Notes under the pieces: model-generated
What the model saw: only the letters and a program-made list of their open reading frames with translations
The model's database searches: none
Told to the model about the DNA's origin: nothing
Source: Burkholderiaceae bacterium
GTDB taxonomy: Bacteria > Pseudomonadota > Gammaproteobacteria > Burkholderiales > Burkholderiaceae
Assembly: GCA_947448695.1 (NCBI GenBank)
Contig: CANFOL010000025.1
Span: 1-32,907, forward strand
DNA length: 32,907 bases
Direction: 5' to 3'
Shown: in pieces, positions 8,971-16,843 of the stretch
How the letters are laid out: each line of letters opens with the position of its first letter
Position numbering within the stretch: the stretch's first letter is position 1
Translations under genes and position numbers: made by a program

Positions 8971-9048
8971 GTGAGTATTGCAGGCGAACTAAAACTGAGA
9001 TTATCAAACACTGAGGACATACCGTATCGGATACGGTATGTGGTGTGA
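8971..9048 (+). CDS. Possible 25-codon leader peptide or remnant of a regulator gene
   Basis: A GTG-started frame encodes 25 residues, beginning MSIAGELKLRL and ending YRIRYVV before TGA. A GGAG lies 11 bases before the start. The charged, helix-like start and the DIPYRIRYVV stretch look protein-like and could be the beginning of a lost transcription factor (GntR-like N-termini often have a similar feel). I cannot assign a family. The palindrome at 9017-9041 lies inside this frame. It could be a leader peptide, a gene remnant or chance. Confidence 0.25.
   Translation: MSIAGELKLRLSNTEDIPYRIRYVV
9017..9041. promoter_or_regulatory. Perfect 12-bp inverted repeat, likely operator
   Basis: Arms ACATACCGTATC and GATACGGTATGT are exact reverse complements separated by a single G. 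A 25-base near-perfect dyad with a one-base centre is typical of binding sites for dimeric regulators, for example of the GntR type, more than of a terminator (there is no T run and the loop would be too small). It lies between the divergent FAH operon and tctC and may control one or both. The regulator gene is not in the window. Confidence 0.6.
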
Positions 9049-9077
9049 TCTCGTTCGTAGATAATTCCTAGCTCCAA

Positions 9078-9094
9078 TTCAGTTTCGAACTGAA
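9078..9094. promoter_or_regulatory. Second inverted repeat, 7-bp arms
   Basis: TTCAGTT and AACTGAA are exact reverse complements separated by TCG. The site is 36 bases after the larger palindrome. It could be a second operator with a different specificity. The short arms leave room for chance. Confidence 0.35.
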
Positions 9095-9198
9095 ACCTTT
9101 AAGTTGAAGAAAATTTATTCTACTCATGATGATTACTATTTTCGTGCATTAGATAGTATTTAAGCGGTTAAAAAGTAGGCAAGTCTATGTATTTACTT

Positions 9199-9223
9199 GG
9201 GTTGAGAAACTTCAACCCTTTTT
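9199..9223 (+). terminator. Terminator-like hairpin in the tctC leader
   Basis: GGGTTGA (9199-9205) pairs with TCAACCC (9212-9218) around a 6-base loop, followed directly by TTTTT. This is a reasonable Rho-independent terminator for a transcript moving toward tctC, whose start is about 105 bases further on. It may end a short leader RNA or act as an attenuator. Confidence 0.5.
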
Positions 9224-9328
9224 AAATATGAATGGCTACCAACCTTTCTGAAGTATTTAATTTAGTAATTCCACTCTTGTGAGATCAGTCAAATTTAAAT
9301 TATTTATTTATTTTGGAGGAGTAAGTCT

Positions 9329-10333
9329 ATGAAGTTGAAATTCAAAAGGGCGTTGCTTACTAGCGCTTTATCCCTTGGGGCACTTGGGGTTTTACCTGCA
9401 TTTGCAGCTTGGGAACCAACAAAGCCGGTGGAGTTTATTATTCCGGCGGGCCCTGGTGGAGGTGCTGACCAAATGGCTCGCATGATTCAAGGAATTATCA
9501 CTAAAAATAATTTAATGAAGCAATCCATCATTCCAGTAAATAAGGGCTCTGGAGCAGGTGCTGAAGGCTTTTTGGCCATCAAAGAAGCGAAGGGTGATCC
9601 GAATAAGATTGTGATTACATTGTCGAACTTGTTTACAACACCATTGGCAACTGGTATCCCATTTAACTGGAAAGACATTACTCCAGTCGCCATGTTGGCA
9701 CTTGATCAATTTGTTTTGTGGAATAACACAGAGAAGCCTTATAAGACCGCTAAAGAATATATTGATGCAGTGAAAGCGGCTGGTCCGAATAAATTCAAAA
9801 TGGGCGGTACTGGATCTAAGTCTGAAGACCAAATTATTACTGTAGCAATTGAAAAAGCAACGGGTACTAAATTTACATACATTCCATTTAAAGGGGGTGG
9901 TGACGTTGCAGTGCAGCTCGTTGGCAATCACATTGATTCTTCAGTAAATAATCCAATTGAAGCAGTAGCTCAATGGCGTGCGGGTAAGTTACGCGCTTTG
10001 TGTGTGTTTGATGACACACGAATGCCTTATAAAGAAAAAGTGACCGATACTCAATCCTGGTATGACGTACCTACTTGCATAGAAGCAGGGGTATCAACTG
10101 ACTATTTAATGTTACGTGGTATTTTTATGGCCCCTGGAGTTTCGCAGGAGCAGGTCGATTTTTATGTGGAGTTATTCAAAAAAGTTCGTGCCACACCAGA
10201 GTGGAAAAAATTTATGGCAGATGGGGCGTTTAATCAAACCTTCATGACTGGTCCAGAATTTAGAAATTGGCTTACATCGAATGAAGCTCTTCACAAGCAA
10301 TTGATGACTGATTCTGGGTTCTTGGCTAAGTAA
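9329..10333 (+). CDS. tctC: Tripartite tricarboxylate transporter substrate-binding protein (TctC/Bug family)
   Basis: This 334-residue periplasmic protein would bind a di- or tricarboxylate and deliver it to TctAB. It has a clear signal peptide ending AFA (about residue 26), then the family start WEPTKPVEFIIPAGPGGGADQMAR, which forms the phosphate-like carboxylate-binding loop. Length is normal. A strong GGAGGAG ribosome binding site precedes the ATG. It is the first gene of a tctC-tctB-tctA unit, and a hairpin after it probably raises its level over the membrane subunits. Bug proteins are very diverse in ligand, so citrate should not be assumed. Confidence 0.9.
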   Translation: MKLKFKRALLTSALSLGALGVLPAFAAWEPTKPVEFIIPAGPGGGADQMARMIQGIITKNNLMKQSIIPVNKGSGAGAEGFLAIKEAKGDPNKIVITLSNLFTTPLATGIPFNWKDITPVAMLALDQFVLWNNTEKPYKTAKEYIDAVKAAGPNKFKMGGTGSKSEDQIITVAIEKATGTKFTYIPFKGGGDVAVQLVGNHIDSSVNNPIEAVAQWRAGKLRALCVFDDTRMPYKEKVTDTQSWYDVPTCIEAGVSTDYLMLRGIFMAPGVSQEQVDFYVELFKKVRATPEWKKFMADGAFNQTFMTGPEFRNWLTSNEALHKQLMTDSGFLAK

Positions 10334-10347
10334 TTTGTAAGAACGGT

Positions 10348-10379
10348 AATAGGGCCTTCGTTAGTAGGCCTTATTTTTT
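10348..10379 (+). terminator. Hairpin with T run between tctC and tctB
   Basis: Arms 10348-10356 and 10367-10375 form a 9-bp stem, with one G-T wobble, around a 10-base loop, and the 3' side runs into a T tract. The site lies 15 bases after the tctC stop and 43 bases before tctB. It has the form of an intrinsic terminator, so partial read-through is expected, giving more binding protein than membrane subunits. Confidence 0.7.
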
Positions 10380-10421
10380 AATTAATAGTAGCTTTTTCAA
10401 TCACTTTATTCATGTAAAAAA

Positions 10422-10949
10422 ATGTCTCTAAATACAAATAATTCAAATCAAGATTCAGTCATTAGCGTTAAAGCAATGGACATCATTACTGCTTTCTTGT
10501 TTATGGTTTTCGGTCTGGTTGTCATGGTTGAAAGCCTTAAATTAGGTGCTCATTGGGGCAGTGATGGTCCTGAAGCCGGATATTTTCCTTTTTATATCAG
10601 TTTGATCATTCTTCTTTCCAGTGCCATTAATTTGTATCAAGTAGCTATCGTCAATAAGAAAAAGCAAACAGAATCTTTTGTTGATAAAGAGTCCTTTAAG
10701 CAAGTCATGGTTGTACTATTGCCTGCGATTATTTTTGTTCTGGGGGTGCAATTAATAGGCATCTATGTTTCATCAATTGTCTACATTGCTTTTTTCATGG
10801 TTTGGTTGGGGAAATATCCGATTTGGAAGGCGCTTGTAGTTTCGGTTTGGGTCAGCGTTTCCCTCTACCTGATGTTCGAATTCTGGTTTCAAATTCCGTT
10901 ACCACATGGCTCATGGTTCAATCCTCTCGAGTTTGTGGGTGTGCAATAA
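10422..10949 (+). CDS. tctB: Tripartite tricarboxylate transporter small membrane subunit (TctB)
   Basis: This 175-residue protein has four hydrophobic segments (about residues 20-38, 55-73, 100-118 and 125-155). The GSDGPEAGYFPFYISLIILLSSAINL block after the first segment is the hallmark of the TctB family. It partners TctA in the inner membrane; its exact role in transport is poorly defined. It sits between tctC and tctA, and the start is ATG with only a weak ribosome binding site, which would fit lower expression than tctC. Confidence 0.85.
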   Translation: MSLNTNNSNQDSVISVKAMDIITAFLFMVFGLVVMVESLKLGAHWGSDGPEAGYFPFYISLIILLSSAINLYQVAIVNKKKQTESFVDKESFKQVMVVLLPAIIFVLGVQLIGIYVSSIVYIAFFMVWLGKYPIWKALVVSVWVSVSLYLMFEFWFQIPLPHGSWFNPLEFVGVQ

Positions 10950-10987
10950 AAAATATCGTTTAGAAAAAGATTAAAAAGGGGTTCAAG

Positions 10988-12481
10988 TTGGAAGAAATTA
11001 ACTCTCTATTCAACGGCTTTGCTATTGCAATGTCACCATTAAATTTGTTACTGATGTTGGTAGGAGTAACACTTGGAGTAATTATTGGTGTTCTGCCAGG
11101 ATTGGGCGGTGCCAATGGTATAGCGATTTTGTTGCCTTTGACCTTTACGATGCCGCCAACCTCAGCAATTATTATGCTCTCTTGTATCTACTGGGGGGCA
11201 TTATTTGGGGGAGCTATTACATCCATCCTCTTTAATATTCCAGGTGAGCCATGGTCAGTTGCAACAACCTTTGATGGTTATCCAATGGCCCGAAATGGAA
11301 AAGCTGGTGAAGCATTGACTGCGGCATTTACATCCTCGTTTGTGGGAGCATTCTTTGCGATTGTGATGATTACCTTCCTTGCGCCATTAGTAGCTAAGTT
11401 TGCCTTGAAATTTGGCCCTCCTGAGTTCTTCGCAGTGTATTTGCTTACATTTTGTAGCTTTGTTGGGATGAATAAGGGATCACCATTTAAGACAATCTCT
11501 GCCATGATGCTCGGCTTTGCATTAGCAACAGTTGGCATGGATACAGTAACAGGTCAATTACGTCTCACCTTTGGTAACCCAGAGTTAATGCGAGGTTTTG
11601 ACTTCTTGATTGCGGTGATCGGCTTATTTGGTATTGGAGAAATTCTGCTCTCGATGGAAGAGGGGCTTGCATTTCATGGCGCAGCTGCGAAAATTCGGCG
11701 TCAAGTGGTTCTCGAGACTTGGGCTAAATTACCAAAATACTGGGCTACTTCAATTCGTAGTTGCTTGATTGGTTGTTGGATGGGTATCACACCAGGTGGT
11801 GCAACCCCAGCTTCATTTATGGCATATGGTGTTGCCAAGCGAGTGTCTAAAAATAGTGAGAACTTTGGTAAGGGTCAAATGGAGGGGATTGTTGCTCCTG
11901 AAACTGCGGCGCATGCTGCAGGGACATCAGCGCTTCTTCCTATGTTGTCTTTAGGTATTCCTGGTTCGCCAACTGCTGCAGTATTACTGGGTGGGTTATT
12001 GATTTGGGGCTTACAGCCAGGCCCATTGCTCTTTGTTGAAAAGCCAGACTTTGTTTGGGGCTTGATTGCCAGTATGTATTTAGGCAACTTAGCTGGGTTG
12101 TTTGTTGTTTTAACTTGTGTGCCACTATTTGCATCTATTTTGAGAATTCCATTCTCAATCATCGCACCAGTCATTATTGTTATTTGTGCGGTTGGTGCTT
12201 ACACCGTTCATAATGCTGTGTTTGATGTATGGTTAATGTTAGGCTTTGGTGTTTTGGGTTATATCTTTAAGAAGCTCGATTACCCAATGGCTCCGATGGT
12301 CTTGGCTCTAGTATTAGGTGACCGTGCTGAGGACTCTTTCCGACAGTCGATGTTAATTTCTCAAGGTAGTTTGAGTGTATTCTTCTCTAACTTCTTGGTT
12401 GCTGGAATTACAACATTAGCTTTGCTAATGCTCTTTTGGCCATTAATTGGTAAGGTGAATAGAAAAAATAAAACTAACTAG
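10988..12481 (+). CDS. tctA: Tripartite tricarboxylate transporter large membrane subunit (TctA)
   Basis: This 497-residue, very hydrophobic protein with about 11-12 membrane segments forms the sodium- or proton-coupled channel of the Tct system. Conserved blocks are GVIIGVLPGLGGANGIAILLPLTF near the N-terminus, WGALFGGAITSILFNIPGEP, and the second repeat MLSLGIPGSPTAAVLLGGLLIWGLQPGP. The start is TTG, 38 bases after the tctB stop, with AAAAAGGGG upstream as ribosome binding site. The length is normal and no disruption is seen. Together with tctC and tctB the transporter is complete. Confidence 0.9.
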   Translation: MEEINSLFNGFAIAMSPLNLLLMLVGVTLGVIIGVLPGLGGANGIAILLPLTFTMPPTSAIIMLSCIYWGALFGGAITSILFNIPGEPWSVATTFDGYPMARNGKAGEALTAAFTSSFVGAFFAIVMITFLAPLVAKFALKFGPPEFFAVYLLTFCSFVGMNKGSPFKTISAMMLGFALATVGMDTVTGQLRLTFGNPELMRGFDFLIAVIGLFGIGEILLSMEEGLAFHGAAAKIRRQVVLETWAKLPKYWATSIRSCLIGCWMGITPGGATPASFMAYGVAKRVSKNSENFGKGQMEGIVAPETAAHAAGTSALLPMLSLGIPGSPTAAVLLGGLLIWGLQPGPLLFVEKPDFVWGLIASMYLGNLAGLFVVLTCVPLFASILRIPFSIIAPVIIVICAVGAYTVHNAVFDVWLMLGFGVLGYIFKKLDYPMAPMVLALVLGDRAEDSFRQSMLISQGSLSVFFSNFLVAGITTLALLMLFWPLIGKVNRKNKTN

Positions 12482-12505
12482 TCAGCTTTGATGAAAATAG
12501 AAATT

Positions 12506-12526
12506 GAAAATCTTTTTTGGATTTTC
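12506..12526. terminator. Weak hairpin in the convergent tctA/hemC gap
   Basis: GAAAATC (12506-12512) pairs with GATTTTC (12520-12526). A second perfect 7-bp hairpin lies at 12592-12610 (GTAATCT with AGATTAC). Both are in the 213-bp gap between the ends of tctA and hemC, where terminators are expected. Neither has a good T run, so this is a weak call. Confidence 0.25.
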
Positions 12527-12694
12527 TAAACTTGGTTGATAAAATTTAGTTGAAACTAACTTAGTTAGGACTCATATTGAGTAGCTTAGCTGTAATCTCC
12601 CAAAGATTACTTGCCTATGCTTCGCTTTTTGCTTTCATGGAAAGTTCTTGAGAGAAAGTGAATATTTTCAGAAGGTATTGCTTTAATCTACAAA

Positions 12695-13648
12695 TTAATT
12701 TTCGTTAGACAAGGGTTTCGTGAATTTCACAGCGCCTTGAGCCAATAAATCATTCGCTAAGATTAAGCCTAAGGCTTCAGCATCAGCAACACTGTTTACT
12801 GCAGCATGACCTTGTGCCTTACAAATTGTTTTACCGTCACCACTTGCCACAAAAGAACGCATTTCCATTTGTTGGTTCTCCCACGTGGCATAAGCAGCTA
12901 GAGGTACTTCACAGGAACCACCGAGCTGACGAGAGACCATTCTTTCTCCAGAAACAGCAAACAGAGTAGGTAAATCGTTTAACGGTTTTAACCATTCTTT
13001 TATGTTCGGATGATTACTTAAGGTTTCAATACCAAGGGCACCTTGACTTGGCGCTGGCGTATAAACCTCTAAGGGTAAAAAAGCAGCAATACGATTTGCC
13101 ATGCCTAGGCGTTTTAAGCCAGCCGCTGCCAAAATAATGGCCTGGTATGACCCACTATCGAGTTTGCCAAGGCGTGTATCCAAGTTCCCGCGAAGAGGTT
13201 CGATAATTAAATGCGGAAAGCGTGATTTTAAAATAGACTCTCTACGCAGACTCGAGGTTCCTACAATAGAGCCTGGAGGCAATTCTTCTAAGCTCTTAAA
13301 GTTATTTGAAACAAAGGCGTCACGTGCATCTTCTCGGGCCATCACGCAAGCAAGTTCAAAACCTTCTGGCATAACCATTGGCACATCTTTTAGAGAGTGC
13401 ACAGCTAAATCTGCTCGTCCTTCCGCCATTGCGGTTTCGAGTTCTTTCACAAAAAGACCTTTACCACCAACTTTAGATAGGGCCTTATCTAAAATTTGAT
13501 CACCCCTGGTTGTCATACCTAGAATCTGTACATCACATTCTGGGTAGAGTTTTTTTAGGCAATCTCGCACATATTCAGCTTGCCACATGGCCAAGCGGCT
13601 TTCGCGTGAAGCAATAACTAGACGGGTAGGTAAATTAGAAGAACTCAT
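12695..13648 (-). CDS. hemC: Hydroxymethylbilane synthase (porphobilinogen deaminase)
   Basis: HemC polymerises four porphobilinogens into hydroxymethylbilane in the cytoplasm, an early step shared by haem, sirohaem and bacteriochlorophyll. The 317-residue length is standard. Recognisable blocks are [48 protein letters not shown] and RGNLDTRL. The dipyrromethane cofactor cysteine lies in [11 protein letters not shown] at residue 246. Its ATG overlaps the hemE stop codon by one base (TAATG on the minus strand), so the two are translationally coupled. Control by the PpsR-type box upstream of hemE would apply to hemC as well. Confidence 0.97.
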   Translation of the reverse strand: MSSSNLPTRLVIASRESRLAMWQAEYVRDCLKKLYPECDVQILGMTTRGDQILDKALSKVGGKGLFVKELETAMAEGRADLAVHSLKDVPMVMPEGFELACVMAREDARDAFVSNNFKSLEELPPGSIVGTSSLRRESILKSRFPHLIIEPLRGNLDTRLGKLDSGSYQAIILAAAGLKRLGMANRIAAFLPLEVYTPAPSQGALGIETLSNHPNIKEWLKPLNDLPTLFAVSGERMVSRQLGGSCEVPLAAYATWENQQMEMRSFVASGDGKTICKAQGHAAVNSVADAEALGLILANDLLAQGAVKFTKPLSNEN

Positions 13649-14754
13649 TATTTTGCTCTTGCGCGTGTTGAGGAATCTTTGACGGCCTTAATTAAAGTAT
13701 GCACATGCTCAGGTGGAGTTAATTGATTAATTCCATGACCTAAATTAAAGACATGCCCATTAAGAGGATGGCCACTTGCCACTTTCGCATCTGCAAGATT
13801 CAAAATACTCTCAGTCACTCTGCGCTCAATTTCGTTCGGATTAGCAAGTAACAAAAGCGGATCAACATTACCTTGAATCGCTAATTTTTTCCCCGTCTGA
13901 TCCAAGGTCTGTCTTGCAAGTTTTAACTCAATTGTCCAGTCCAGTCCAATCACATCTGCGCCTGAATTCGCCATTGCAGGCAACCAGCCACCCCCACCTT
14001 TAGTAAAGATGATGACTGGCACGGATGCATATTTCGGATTTGACTTAATGCGCTGAATAATTCTAGTCATTGGATCTAAAGAGAATTTTTGATAGTCGCC
14101 ACTTGAGAGCATACCGCCCCAGGTGTCGAAGATCATGGCCGCTTGTGCACCAGCGTCGATTTGGAGTTCTAGATATTGCGCGACTGACTCGACATTGATA
14201 TCCAAGATACGGTTCATCAGATCTGGACGGTTGTAGAGCATTTTTTTGGTATTTAAAAAATCTTTTGATCCACTGCCTTCAATCATGTAACAAGCAAGTG
14301 TCCAAGGGCTACCAGAAAAACCAATGAGTGGCACACGTTGCTTGCCATTGCGCAATAGTGAGCTTCTGATTTCCTTAACAGCGTTAAATACATAATCCAG
14401 TTGACCCATATCGGCAACTTGAAGTTTTTGTACGGCTTCTTCTGAATCAAGTGGGTGAGCGAATTGTGGACCTTCGCCGTTGACGAAACTCAGACCCAAG
14501 CCCATCGCATCCGGAATAGTCAAAATGTCAGAAAATAAAATTGCGGCATCAAGGTCGTAACGGTCCAGAGGTTGAAGAGTCACCTCAGCGGCATAGGAAG
14601 GACTTTTAGCGAGCCCCATAAAACTTCCGGCTTTTGATCGAGTGGCTTGATACTCAGGTAAATATCTACCTGCTTGTCGCATTAACCAAACAGGAGTTCG
14701 TTCAGTTTCCTCAAATTTACAAGCTCTTAAAAATAAATCGTTTTCTATGATCAT
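13648..14754 (-). CDS. hemE: Uroporphyrinogen III decarboxylase
   Basis: HemE removes four carboxyl groups from uroporphyrinogen III to give coproporphyrinogen III, committing tetrapyrroles to the haem/bacteriochlorophyll branch. The 368-residue protein shows the diagnostic [13 protein letters not shown] near residue 23-35, [38 protein letters not shown] and the C-terminal [15 protein letters not shown]. All are intact and the length is normal. It is the first gene of a hemE-hemC pair. A TGT-N12-ACA box lies 27 bases before the start, which would tie its transcription to the photosynthesis regulon. Confidence 0.97.
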   Translation of the reverse strand: MIIENDLFLRACKFEETERTPVWLMRQAGRYLPEYQATRSKAGSFMGLAKSPSYAAEVTLQPLDRYDLDAAILFSDILTIPDAMGLGLSFVNGEGPQFAHPLDSEEAVQKLQVADMGQLDYVFNAVKEIRSSLLRNGKQRVPLIGFSGSPWTLACYMIEGSGSKDFLNTKKMLYNRPDLMNRILDINVESVAQYLELQIDAGAQAAMIFDTWGGMLSSGDYQKFSLDPMTRIIQRIKSNPKYASVPVIIFTKGGGGWLPAMANSGADVIGLDWTIELKLARQTLDQTGKKLAIQGNVDPLLLLANPNEIERRVTESILNLADAKVASGHPLNGHVFNLGHGINQLTPPEHVHTLIKAVKDSSTRARAK

Positions 14755-14781
14755 GATATTTAATAATTATTCATTGCGTAC

Positions 14782-14799
14782 TGTAAAGATTATTTCACA
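14782..14799. promoter_or_regulatory. PpsR/CrtJ-type box (TGT-N12-ACA) upstream of hemE
   Basis: TGTAAAGATTATTTCACA fits TGT-N12-ACA exactly, with partly symmetrical inner bases (TGTaAA / TTcACA). It lies in the 49-bp gap between the epimerase-like gene and hemE, 27 bases before the hemE start. PpsR/CrtJ represses photosynthesis genes in oxygen through this motif in purple bacteria. The motif is seen; the regulation is inferred. Confidence 0.6.
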
Positions 14800-14803
14800 C
14801 TAT

Positions 14804-15781
14804 TCAAGGCTTAGGTAGTAACCCTGAAAGATGTTCTAAAGCCTGAGAAACTGAATATTTAGGTTGATAAGCTAATTGAAGAGCAGCTTTACTGATTGAC
14901 ACAGTAAAAGGATACCCCGTTAGCCTAACCATTTCCCTTGTGATGGGTGGAGAGCCTGGGAGGGGTAAGTACTTCCAGCCATTTTCCGTAAATCTTGCTA
15001 AAGCCCAAGCAAGCCAAATGGGTAAAGAGAGGCTAGGAATTGGATATTGTCCAATCTGTAATCTTTTTTCCATAAATGCTCTAAAAGTAAGCGCCTGGCC
15101 ATCAGAAATAAAATAGGCTTCACCCGTTTGATCCGATTGCAATGCTTTGGAGACAGCCTCTTTCAGATTTTCTATATAGCAAGTCGAAAACAAATAATTC
15201 CCCTGATTAAACCAACCAAATTTCCCTTTTTGGGCAGCGTCCCCAATTTGGCGATCAATTACATCGCCATGACCCCATATAAAAGAGGGTCGAAGAGCAA
15301 TTGTTTGCAAACTCCCTTTCCCAGCATCCAGCACCAATTGTTCCGCCATGCCTTTTGACTTTGCATAAGGTAAACCTTCGAGCGTTGTGTAGGCTAGCGT
15401 CTCATTCATATTGAAGAGTGCTTGGCGTTGATTTAGGGCCACAGATGCACAACTTAAATAGATGAATTGTCTAACCCCTGCTTGTTCAGCACACGCAAGG
15501 ATGCTTTTTGTCATCAACACATTATTTCTATAGAAGTCTTCGTCTTTCCCCCACGGTAGCACTAAAGCTGCACAATGAATCACAACTTCAATGCCTCGAA
15601 GTTCGGAATTTAATGATTTTTCATCGAATAGGTCGATTTTTGATAGGGTGACATTCTGTAGTTGAGTTAGCCTTTGCTGATTGGCTCTATCGTGGCAGAT
15701 GATTTGATGTCCTTGGTTTTGTATAAATTCAAGCAAATGTGAGCCAACAAAGCCAGAAGATCCAGTAAGGAAAATTTTCAT
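14804..15781 (-). CDS. NAD-dependent epimerase/dehydratase family protein
   Basis: This 325-residue extended short-chain dehydrogenase has the NAD(P)-binding glycine motif TGSSGFVGSHL at residues 6-16. The catalytic tyrosine and lysine are in PYAKSKGMAE, with an upstream SCAS serine. The C-terminal part resembles the 3-beta-hydroxysteroid dehydrogenase/isomerase-like group rather than a defined sugar epimerase. The substrate cannot be given. It lies upstream of hemE on the same strand and starts 56 bases from a divergent hydrolase gene. Length is normal for the family. Confidence 0.8.
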   Translation of the reverse strand: MKIFLTGSSGFVGSHLLEFIQNQGHQIICHDRANQQRLTQLQNVTLSKIDLFDEKSLNSELRGIEVVIHCAALVLPWGKDEDFYRNNVLMTKSILACAEQAGVRQFIYLSCASVALNQRQALFNMNETLAYTTLEGLPYAKSKGMAEQLVLDAGKGSLQTIALRPSFIWGHGDVIDRQIGDAAQKGKFGWFNQGNYLFSTCYIENLKEAVSKALQSDQTGEAYFISDGQALTFRAFMEKRLQIGQYPIPSLSLPIWLAWALARFTENGWKYLPLPGSPPITREMVRLTGYPFTVSISKAALQLAYQPKYSVSQALEHLSGLLPKP

Positions 15782-15837
15782 TGGGAGTATGCTTAATCCT
15801 GAAGATATATCAATTTACAAACCCCACTATAAAGAAA

Positions 15838-16761
15838 ATGAAAATTATCCAACGTATTTTTTTGATTCTTTTGATGATAATTAGCGTTGCTGCCATTCTA
15901 TTTTGGAGGTCAGATCTTAAAAAAAATGACTTAGAAGCAAAGTACAGTAATTCATCAAGTCAGTTTATCAATATTGAAGGTGATCGCTTACATATTCGAG
16001 ATACCGGCAATCTAAATGGTCCAGTAATCGTCTTTATTCATGGCTTTGGAGCTAGTGTACATACTTGGGAAGAGTGGTCAAAGGACTTAAATAAAGACTA
16101 TCGAGTGATTCGCTTGGACTTGCCTGGTTTTGGTTTAAGTGGGCCTGATCAGAAGGGTGATTACTCAGATGATCGAACTAACCAGATTCTTTTAGGGATG
16201 CTAGATCAGTTAAAGGTTGCAAAAATTTACATGGTCGGTAATTCAATTGGTGGGCGAATCGCTTGGTACTTCACAGCGAAGCATCCTGAACGGGTTGCTA
16301 AGCTAGTTTTGATTTCCCCGGATGGGTTTGAGAGTCCAGGGATGCGCTATGAAAAAGCTCTAGAGGTTCCTTCCTATATGAGCGCGATTGAATATTTTTT
16401 CCCTGAATTTATGTTTAAGGGAAATTTAGAGATTGCCTATGTGAATAAAAAGGTTTTAACCCAACCTTTGTTTGATCGCTATTATGAATTAGCTTTATAT
16501 CCCGGAAATCGTCGTGCGATGTTGGATCGAATGCGTCAGACCGTTTTAAAAGATCCCAATTTATACCTAAAGGATATTCAATGCCCCGTACTCTTGCTCT
16601 GGGGAGAAAAAGACGGGATGATTCCGATTCAAAATGCGCAGGATTATTTAAAGCTAATGCCACAGGCTAAATTACAAAAAATCCCAGAAATGGGGCATTT
16701 ACCTCAAGAAGAGGATCCTGTAAGAAGCTTGCCATTTTTAGTGAATTTCTTGCAACAATAA
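15838..16761 (+). CDS. Membrane-anchored alpha/beta hydrolase
   Basis: This is a 307-residue alpha/beta-fold hydrolase with an N-terminal signal anchor (IFLILLMIISVAAILFW, about residues 7-23). I chose ATG at 15838 because a longer frame from TTG at 15781 would start inside the divergent gene's start codon and put 19 polar residues before the anchor. The catalytic triad is complete: Ser-136 in GNSIGG, Asp-259 in LWGEKDGM and His-287 in MGHLPQEE. The oxyanion-side HGFGASVHTW is also typical. It resembles both haloalkane-dehalogenase-like esterases and the BchO group. The substrate is unknown. Lysine- and arginine-rich flanks suggest the catalytic domain lies in the periplasm, but this is not certain. 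Confidence 0.8.
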   Translation: MKIIQRIFLILLMIISVAAILFWRSDLKKNDLEAKYSNSSSQFINIEGDRLHIRDTGNLNGPVIVFIHGFGASVHTWEEWSKDLNKDYRVIRLDLPGFGLSGPDQKGDYSDDRTNQILLGMLDQLKVAKIYMVGNSIGGRIAWYFTAKHPERVAKLVLISPDGFESPGMRYEKALEVPSYMSAIEYFFPEFMFKGNLEIAYVNKKVLTQPLFDRYYELALYPGNRRAMLDRMRQTVLKDPNLYLKDIQCPVLLLWGEKDGMIPIQNAQDYLKLMPQAKLQKIPEMGHLPQEEDPVRSLPFLVNFLQQ

Positions 16762-16843
16762 AAATGATGTAAAAAATAGGTTTAAAGCGCTTTTATTTGG
16801 TAATCTAATTACTTACCCTAGATAAATTCCTGAAAGTAATCCG

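Larger units (their letters stand above)
8781..9328. other. Divergent intergenic regulatory region (548 bp)
   Basis: This AT-rich gap separates the FAH-hydrolase operon from tctC. It contains a perfect 12-bp inverted repeat (9017-9041), a second 7-bp inverted repeat (9078-9094), a 25-codon reading frame with an upstream GGAG (8971-9048) and a hairpin followed by TTTTT (9199-9223). I found no full-length gene, tRNA or insertion sequence in it. The arrangement suggests shared control of both divergent operons and possibly a leader transcript before tctC. Confidence 0.6.

Noticed and set aside
11769..11954. Additional reading frames inside tctA
   Set aside because: Several open frames overlap tctA on both strands but show no ribosome binding site or protein family features; tctA coding is unambiguous.
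15781..15837. Longer form of the alpha/beta hydrolase starting at TTG 15781
   Set aside because: It would begin on the last base of the divergent gene's start codon, lacks a ribosome binding site and places 19 atypical residues before the membrane anchor; ATG at 15838 is better.
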